Made by a program: the position numbers and the translations under genes. Shown here one piece after another: positions 7,094 through 12,021 of a stretch of DNA of 12,021 nucleotides; the stretch's first letter is position 1, and each line of letters begins with the position of its first letter. The notes below the pieces were generated by a model. The model was not told the DNA's origin and did not search any database. It was given only the letters and a program-made list of their open reading frames with translations. This DNA comes from a bacterium (GTDB taxonomy: Bacteria > Arandabacterota > Arandabacteria > Arandabacterales > Arandabacteraceae), in assembly GCA_025774405.1 (NCBI GenBank), contig JALGWB010000028.1, positions 1-12,021 of the forward strand. Reading direction: 5' to 3'.

Positions 7094-7763
7094 CTATCAT
7101 GCCTCCATCGGTAACCAGCTTGCCTTCTTCCAGTCGAATCATCCGCTTTCGGAGCCTTTCGGCGTGTCTCAGATCGTGTGTGGCCACCACAACGGTCGTA
7201 CCCGACCTGTTGATGTCAATCAAGAGATCGAAAATGCCCAGGGCTGTATCCGGGTCAAGATTGCCTGTCGGCTCATCGGCAAGCAACAAAGCCGGACGGA
7301 GCGCTATAGCTCTTGCAATGGCGGTACGCTGCTGTTCACCGCCTGAAAGCTTTGGCGGCAGTTGATGCCGCTTGGTTGACAACCCGACTGAATGCAGAAC
7401 TATATTTGCTCGCTTCCTGATCTCCTCCGGTTTTTTACCAGCAGCCCTAAGGGCTATAGCGACATTTTCAAGGGCTGTCAAATCGGATATCAATCTGAAA
7501 TCCTGAAAGACGACGCCGACTTTCCGGCGAAGCATGGCGATATCCTTCCTGCTCATCTTCCCAGATGAGTATTCACCAACTCTCACCTCTCCACTCGTTG
7601 GGAATTCATCCATGTAGATCAACTTCAGCAAGGTGGTCTTGCCTGCACCCGAAGGACCGTGGATAAATACAAATTCGCCTTTATCTATGACCAGATTGAT
7701 TGAATCCAGTGCAATGATTCCATGTTCATAGATCTTGCTGACGTTTTCAAATTCGACCAGCAT
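7080..7763 (-). CDS. ftsE: Cell division ATP-binding protein FtsE
   Basis: A 227-residue ABC ATPase, the usual length for FtsE, acting at the cytoplasmic face with FtsX. All nucleotide-binding motifs are intact: Walker A GPSGAGKTT (36-44), Q-loop VFQDF (Gln87), signature LSGGEQQR (139-146), Walker B LLLADEP (159-165, catalytic Glu164), D-loop NLD (168-170) and switch His196. The FQDFRL region and the GNLDPDTALGIF stretch are characteristic of FtsE rather than of LolD or MacB, and the adjacent ftsX confirms it. ATG 7763 lies inside the end of pdxA (17-base overlap), with GAGG 7 bases upstream. The 3' end overlaps ftsX by 14 bases, so the two should be translated together. Confidence 0.95.
   Translation of the reverse strand: MLVEFENVSKIYEHGIIALDSINLVIDKGEFVFIHGPSGAGKTTLLKLIYMDEFPTSGEVRVGEYSSGKMSRKDIAMLRRKVGVVFQDFRLISDLTALENVAIALRAAGKKPEEIRKRANIVLHSVGLSTKRHQLPPKLSGGEQQRTAIARAIALRPALLLADEPTGNLDPDTALGIFDLLIDINRSGTTVVVATHDLRHAERLRKRMIRLEEGKLVTDGGMIGVSP
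7102..7106 (-). promoter_or_regulatory. Ribosome binding site deciding the ftsX start
   Basis: A perfect GGAGG on the minus strand lies 8 bases before GTG 7093, inside the last codons of ftsE. It supports the GTG start over the methionine at residue 17. Confidence 0.6.
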
Positions 7764-8745
7764 CCCTCATCCTCTCAACAATTCGGGCACACTGTCTGAT
7801 GGCACATACCATACTCGCCTCAGAAGCCTCACCCTTACCAGCGATCTCAAATGCGGTTCCGTGACCGGGTGATGTTCTCACAATGGGAATGCCAAGCGTT
7901 ATATTTACGACCTCATCGAAGCCATGTGACCTTAAGGCAATCATTCCCTGATCATGATACATCACGATAATACCATCGTAGGTCTTCGAGACAGCCTCGG
8001 AAAGAAGATAATCTGCAGGAAGTGGTCCCTCAACATTGATGCCCGCTCTCCTTGCCGATCTTACTGCAGGCCTGATAATGTCCTGCTCCTCCTTCCCCAA
8101 AAATCCACCTTCACCACAATGGGGATTCAAGCAGGCCACACCCAAGCGTGGCTCTGAAACCCCCATATAGAGATCGATATATTGATAGGCCAGCTTTATC
8201 CGTTCAAGAATTTTGGCCTTGCCGAGATGCTGAGCGATTTTACCAACCGGTAGATGCCCGGTGGCAAAAACTATTCTCAGGCCTCGCCTGACCAGCATCA
8301 TCGCATAGCTCTTCGTTCCCGTCAGCCTGGCCAGCATCTCGGTGTGACCGATCATCCCGTAGCCAGCCAACGCCAGGGATTCCTTTGAAACAGGGGCAGT
8401 TACGATACCATCAACCTCCTTATTGATGGCCATATTCACTGACATTTTGATCGCCTTGCCAGCTATTTTGCCGCCTGTGCGAGATGGGCGCCCAGGTGTA
8501 AGGTCACCTTTGGGAGCTTTGACCTCATGCAATCTAACCATCCTGCCGTCTGCCAGCTTGATGCTTTCTGCATTGATGCTCACTGACAAGCCCAGGCGCC
8601 CAGCCGTAGCATCGAGAATGCCTGCACCACCGACAATCCTCAGATTAGCACTACGCCATACTGAAGGTCTGAGAATGGACTTGAGCACGATTTCGGGCCC
8701 AATGCCACCAGGATCACCCATTGATATGGCAATTGTTGGCTTCAC
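7747..8745 (-). CDS. pdxA: 4-hydroxythreonine-4-phosphate dehydrogenase PdxA
   Basis: PdxA oxidises 4-phosphohydroxy-L-threonine with NAD(P)+ on the DXP-dependent route to pyridoxal phosphate, in the cytoplasm. The 332 residues match the family length. The N-terminal SMGDPGGIGPEI block (8-19) is the family signature. The three divalent-metal histidines are in place: His134 (IGHTEML), His209 (NPHCGEGG) and His264 (MYHDQG), and TSPGHGTAFEIAGKG (291-305) is the conserved C-terminal block. The metal-site loop has Cys210 where Ala is common. The start is GTG 8745, giving the expected MKPTIAISMG; a weak GGGAAG precedes it. The surA-pdxA neighbourhood is also found in Escherichia coli, here with a small S4 gene in between. 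Paralogues of the PdxA2/4-phosphothreonate dehydrogenase type share these motifs, but the housekeeping context favours PdxA. Confidence 0.92.
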   Translation of the reverse strand: MKPTIAISMGDPGGIGPEIVLKSILRPSVWRSANLRIVGGAGILDATAGRLGLSVSINAESIKLADGRMVRLHEVKAPKGDLTPGRPSRTGGKIAGKAIKMSVNMAINKEVDGIVTAPVSKESLALAGYGMIGHTEMLARLTGTKSYAMMLVRRGLRIVFATGHLPVGKIAQHLGKAKILERIKLAYQYIDLYMGVSEPRLGVACLNPHCGEGGFLGKEEQDIIRPAVRSARRAGINVEGPLPADYLLSEAVSKTYDGIIVMYHDQGMIALRSHGFDEVVNITLGIPIVRTSPGHGTAFEIAGKGEASEASMVCAIRQCARIVERMRDAGRI

Positions 8746-8769
8746 TTCACTTCCCGGTTTGAGGGAGAT

Positions 8770-9045
8770 CTAAAGGTAGGGATCTTTATATTCGTGCCGC
8801 AGCAAATCGTAAAAATGTGTTCCGCCACTTCGCTTGTGATTCCGCTTTGGCATAGCGGTAATTCTGAGTTCAAGACGTTCCCTATAAAGATCCAGTTCGA
8901 CCGTATCTCCTGGTTCAACTTGCCTACCAGCCTTGCCAATTCTCCCATTCACCTTGACATGACCATGCTTGCAAAGTTGCTTCGCAACCGAACGTTGTTT
9001 GATAAGCCCAACCCGCTTAAGAAATATATCAAGCCTCAAAGCCAA
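8770..9045 (-). CDS. S4-domain RNA-binding protein, RqcP/Hsp15-like
   Basis: A 91-residue protein made of an N-terminal S4 RNA-binding domain (about 3-50: LRLDIFLKRVGLIKQRSVAK followed by VKVNGRIGKAGRQVEPGD) and a short basic tail with KRSGGTHFYDLLRHEYK. The pattern resembles RqcP (YabO) of Firmicutes and, more distantly, Hsp15. Both bind 50S subunits carrying a stranded peptidyl-tRNA, and RqcP helps RqcH add C-terminal alanine tails. Function is inferred from this resemblance; no RqcH gene is present here. The start is a TTG, either 9045 or the TTG two codons on (9039), which would give the RqcP-like beginning MRLDIF. No strong ribosome binding site distinguishes them. It lies 10 bases after the surA-like gene and 24 bases before pdxA, so it is part of the same unit. 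Confidence 0.85.
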   Translation of the reverse strand: MALRLDIFLKRVGLIKQRSVAKQLCKHGHVKVNGRIGKAGRQVEPGDTVELDLYRERLELRITAMPKRNHKRSGGTHFYDLLRHEYKDPYL

Positions 9046-9055
9046 TGGCCCACAG

Positions 9056-10345
9056 CTATAACTTCAAGCGTTTGATGTAAACCTCCTGTCTGGCTTCATC
9101 AAGCCACTTCTCGAAAAGAGCTTGACGTCTGCGTGCCTCGATGAAATTGCGAATCCATTCCCTCGCCTCATCCAGACTTGGTTTTCTCCTTGATCCCCTC
9201 GATACCAACTTGAGGATCTGGAACCCTTGATCAGTTTGGATTACATCTGAGATATCACCAGGCTCCATGCTTGCGATAGCATCCCGATACACCTGATCCA
9301 GAGCAGAAATATCTATTTCCCCGAGGTAGCCGCCATTGACCCGGCTGCCTTCATCATCGCTGTACTGTCTGGCAAGCGATTCGAAGCTTTCCCCAGCAGA
9401 GAGATCGGACCTAATCTCCCTCGCTAATTTCAATGCCCTGGCTGTGTCCTCATGCGACGGTTGGAGTCTAACGAAGATGTGCCGCAAGGTATAAAGGTCG
9501 TCCTCAACAGTGTCCACCTTTACAATCTCGAAGCCATAGCGAGTCCTTACAGGCCCCGAGACTTCACCGGAACCGAGCTGCGTTGCAATGTTGGCAATCT
9601 CCTCTCTCAGATCCTCGAGTTTGACTGTTCCGATGAGGCCCCCTCTGCTTCTGGATAACAAATCATCGGAAACATCCCTGGCAACGATCTCAAACGCTTC
9701 GCCGGCGGTGATCCGCCCGTGAGCACTCTCAATTCTCTTGATTGCTTCGGCCTCTCGCTCCGGATCGATTTTCGGTACGATAATTATGTGGGAAAGCCCG
9801 ACAACTGCTGGTAGTTCAGGGATCGAATCGTATCTTGTCTCGTAGAAGTGAACGATGTCGCTTTCCGATACATCAACATTGCTGAACTGCTGTCGCATGA
9901 AGCGATTGACAAGCAGCTGTTCCTCAATGTCCTTGCGATATCGAAGTCTGAGATCCTGAAGCGTGAGCCCCTCTCTTGCCAATTCGGCTGTAAAAGCCTC
10001 CTCAGAGCCGGCCGCCCTAGTCATATCCTCAATCCACTTATCGATTGCATCCTGAATCTCGGTTCGGGTGACCTCGATCCCCATCTCCCTCGCCTTGACA
10101 ACCACAACCTTCCTATCGATCATCTTCTCCAGAACTTGCTCTCTTAAGTTGCTTATAGTCGCTGAATCCTCAGAAACATTCTCACCCCTGATACGCATCA
10201 GGTAGATCTCCTCAGCAAGAGCATTCTCAACATCGCTCAATAAGATTGGTTCATCGTCAACCACAGCAACTATCCTGTCAACAAGCTCCTCGCACAAACC
10301 AACCACCGGAGCAAGCAAACACAGAAGGATGATAGTCGTTCTCAA
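9056..10345 (-). CDS. surA: SurA-like periplasmic chaperone / peptidyl-prolyl isomerase
   Basis: A 429-residue protein with the SurA layout: a signal peptide (hydrophobic run at 4-17), a SurA N-terminal helical chaperone domain (about 21-165, starting LVDRIVAVVDDEPILLSDVE), two parvulin rotamase domains (about 183-279 and 286-383), and a C-terminal helix that returns to the chaperone domain (about 388-425). Parvulin hallmarks are LSHIIIV, GGLIGTV and TRYGFEIVKV in the first, and LRHIFVRL, NGGYLGEI and TDQGFQILKL in the second. SurA escorts outer-membrane proteins through the periplasm. Residues 15-18 (VGLC) contain a cysteine, but this is not a convincing lipobox. The TTG start shares bases with the upstream stop (TTGA) and has AAGGAG 8 bases before it. 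Proximity to pdxA supports the SurA name; exact orthology is not certain. Confidence 0.88.
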   Translation of the reverse strand: MRTTIILLCLLAPVVGLCEELVDRIVAVVDDEPILLSDVENALAEEIYLMRIRGENVSEDSATISNLREQVLEKMIDRKVVVVKAREMGIEVTRTEIQDAIDKWIEDMTRAAGSEEAFTAELAREGLTLQDLRLRYRKDIEEQLLVNRFMRQQFSNVDVSESDIVHFYETRYDSIPELPAVVGLSHIIIVPKIDPEREAEAIKRIESAHGRITAGEAFEIVARDVSDDLLSRSRGGLIGTVKLEDLREEIANIATQLGSGEVSGPVRTRYGFEIVKVDTVEDDLYTLRHIFVRLQPSHEDTARALKLAREIRSDLSAGESFESLARQYSDDEGSRVNGGYLGEIDISALDQVYRDAIASMEPGDISDVIQTDQGFQILKLVSRGSRRKPSLDEAREWIRNFIEARRRQALFEKWLDEARQEVYIKRLKL

Positions 10346-12021
10346 GCCTCACGCTCCTTCAAGTCTGCGAAATCTATTGTGCCTATGACATCGGTATAGA
10401 TCTCGACATCATACTCAGCCATGCGATCCTTAAGCCATTCTCCGAAAACACGATCCTGTTCAAGCTGCAAAACCCGATCATGGAGCATGCCTTTGATCTC
10501 CTCAAAGTCCATGGCACGTGATGGTATCTTCTTGAGAACCTTAACTATCATATATCCTTCAGGTCCGAAACCAGGGGGAACAATCATAGGTTTCGAATAG
10601 GTACCTTCTTCGAGCGTGTCGATAACCTCCTCCAGATCAGGGTGTTGCTCGAGTTCCCGCTTAAGCAAGGGGCGCATCAGCTCACCACCTCTTTCAGCAA
10701 TCACCCTATCTATGGATTTGGACTTTGCAAGTTCAGCGAAGCTTTTGCCTCTCTCAAGCTCCTCATAGATCGCCTTTGCCTCATCCTCGGATGGCACCAC
10801 TATTAAAGCGATTTTCACCTGAGGTTCGGTCACGAGCTGGTCTCTGTTTTCTTCATAGAAATCTCTGATTTTGGATTCGTCAACGGACACATCCTTAACA
10901 ATTTCATCGTGCAGTGCCGTGACCATGACCTCTTCCTGGGCTCTCTCAGCCGCCTTGCGAACCTCGGGCCGCTTCTCGTAGCCTTCGTTGCGAATCTCCA
11001 AAACCCACAGCTCACCAGTTATGAGATCACCCACCAGAGACTTAAGGGTCTCTGCATCAAGCGCCTGACCGGGTATGACCAAACCCGCCTGTGACTTTAT
11101 CCGTTCGATATATGTTCTTACTTGCCATTCGCCACCATCGTAGGTAGCAAGCTTGCGACTTAGCTCCTCATCAGAGAAATCAGGAATCGCTCCTGGCTGA
11201 ACATCAGGATTCTCATAGAGAGACTTGAACCTGGAAACAACGAAGTTTACGACATCATCATGGAATGTAAGATGGTATTTCTGCTTGATCCTTGCAACCA
11301 GATTTCTGTGAACTGTGTTCTCTCGCCGCATACGCTGCAACGATTCAAGATGGGTTTTGACTGTCTCGTATGCCTGCTGCTCAATTGGCTGCTTCGAATA
11401 AAGCTTCACCAGTATGTAATAGGTGTCATAGACGAGTGGGCCGATAACCTCACCTTCATTCATGGTCATAATCTTTTGCTCAACATCATCTGGCAGAAGT
11501 CCCAGTGGCCGCGTCCCAAGATCACCATTGCGATCACGAGATGAATCGAGTGAGTACGTGCGTGCAAGATTCTCAAAGGATTCACCCTGCTTTATTCTCG
11601 CAGCAAGCTCATCAGCAATCGACTTGGAAAGCAAAAATATCCAGCCGAGATGGTATTCGTAGCGCTGCTTCGCGTAAAGATCCTTGAGATCATCCTCCTT
11701 GATCTTCACCTTGGATCTGACATTGTCGTTATAGTATGCTTGCCAGGCCTGCCTGTGCAGAGCGTTTTTGAAAGCTTCAACGGCTTCCGGTGTTCGATCA
11801 AGACCACGCTTGCGAGCTTCACGTTCAAGAATCTCCTTACTGACGACATCCCTGACAAACTGCTCCTTCTCCTCGATAGTGCGCAGATCAGGACGTGCCC
11901 CCGGACTTATTGCAATATACTCTTCCTTTATCTGTGCCACCGTGAGAACATCGTCACCTATGCGTGCGACTATCTTCTGCTCACCCTTCTGACAACCAAT
12001 TGCCGGAATCAGGAACAAAAG
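10342..12021 (-). CDS. PpiC/parvulin-type lipoprotein, N-terminus cut by the window
   Basis: The frame is open to the right edge, so the start lies outside; about 559 residues are present. The first visible residues end a hydrophobic signal followed by PAIGC, a plausible lipobox, with the lipidated Cys 10 residues in from the edge. After this come a SurA-N-like helical domain (about 15-120), a parvulin domain (about 122-208, with NGDLGTRPLG and DTYYILVKL), a long helical linker (about 212-398), and a second, more divergent parvulin domain (about 400-497, with ERGGELMRP and PEGYMIVKVL). A helical C-terminus follows. Family members act as membrane-anchored foldases (PrsA, PpiD or PpiC lipoproteins). 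The protein precedes the SurA-like gene with a 4-base overlap and is probably its functional partner. Whether either rotamase domain is active is unknown. Confidence 0.85.
   Translation of the reverse strand, partial: LLFLIPAIGCQKGEQKIVARIGDDVLTVAQIKEEYIAISPGARPDLRTIEEKEQFVRDVVSKEILEREARKRGLDRTPEAVEAFKNALHRQAWQAYYNDNVRSKVKIKEDDLKDLYAKQRYEYHLGWIFLLSKSIADELAARIKQGESFENLARTYSLDSSRDRNGDLGTRPLGLLPDDVEQKIMTMNEGEVIGPLVYDTYYILVKLYSKQPIEQQAYETVKTHLESLQRMRRENTVHRNLVARIKQKYHLTFHDDVVNFVVSRFKSLYENPDVQPGAIPDFSDEELSRKLATYDGGEWQVRTYIERIKSQAGLVIPGQALDAETLKSLVGDLITGELWVLEIRNEGYEKRPEVRKAAERAQEEVMVTALHDEIVKDVSVDESKIRDFYEENRDQLVTEPQVKIALIVVPSEDEAKAIYEELERGKSFAELAKSKSIDRVIAERGGELMRPLLKRELEQHPDLEEVIDTLEEGTYSKPMIVPPGFGPEGYMIVKVLKKIPSRAMDFEEIKGMLHDRVLQLEQDRVFGEWLKDRMAEYDVEIYTDVIGTIDFADLKEREA
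10354..10359 (-). promoter_or_regulatory. Ribosome binding site deciding the surA-like TTG start
   Basis: AAGGAG on the minus strand lies 8 bases before TTG 10345, inside the last codons of the upstream lipoprotein gene. It makes the unusual TTG start credible. Confidence 0.6.

Overview
The window reads as chromosomal housekeeping DNA from a Gram-negative (diderm) bacterium of roughly even base composition. The diderm reading rests on two SurA/PpiC-type chaperone genes for the periplasm, one with a probable lipoprotein signal, and on an FtsE-FtsX-EnvC set for cell-wall splitting. The mixture of traits (SurA-PdxA neighbourhood, a RicT/PSP1 protein next to methionyl-tRNA synthetase and TatD, and an RqcP-like S4 protein) does not match a well-known model lineage. 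A little-studied candidate phylum or an FCB/deltaproteobacterial-like group is plausible, but the phylum cannot be fixed from the sequence alone.

Layout. From the right edge (12021) leftwards to 1493, ten genes lie on the minus strand with overlaps or gaps of at most 24 bases: PpiC-type lipoprotein (cut by the edge), SurA-like chaperone, RqcP-like S4 protein, pdxA, ftsE, ftsX, envC-like activator, ricT/PSP1, metG and tatD. This looks like one long operon whose promoter lies outside the window. Beyond tatD, a methyltransferase gene on the plus strand (658-1419) converges on the operon. A divergent promoter region (526-657) separates it from an exported metallophosphoesterase (525 to 1, cut by the left edge).

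How the genes work together. The two parvulin proteins would fold or escort envelope proteins. FtsE (ATPase) and FtsX (membrane transducer) would drive the EnvC-like coiled-coil LytM protein, which has lost key zinc and catalytic residues and so should activate an amidase encoded elsewhere. RicT, MetG, TatD and the S4 protein serve RNA metabolism, tRNA charging, nucleic-acid or protein quality control and rescue of stalled ribosomes. PdxA serves vitamin B6 synthesis. Many starts in the operon are GTG or TTG within the stop of the previous gene, which implies translational coupling.

No tRNA, rRNA, CRISPR, mobile element or convincing terminator was seen. I found no clearly new system. The items most worth following up are the combined operon, the divergent promoter with mirrored motifs, and the altered signature motifs in MetG and the EnvC-like protein.
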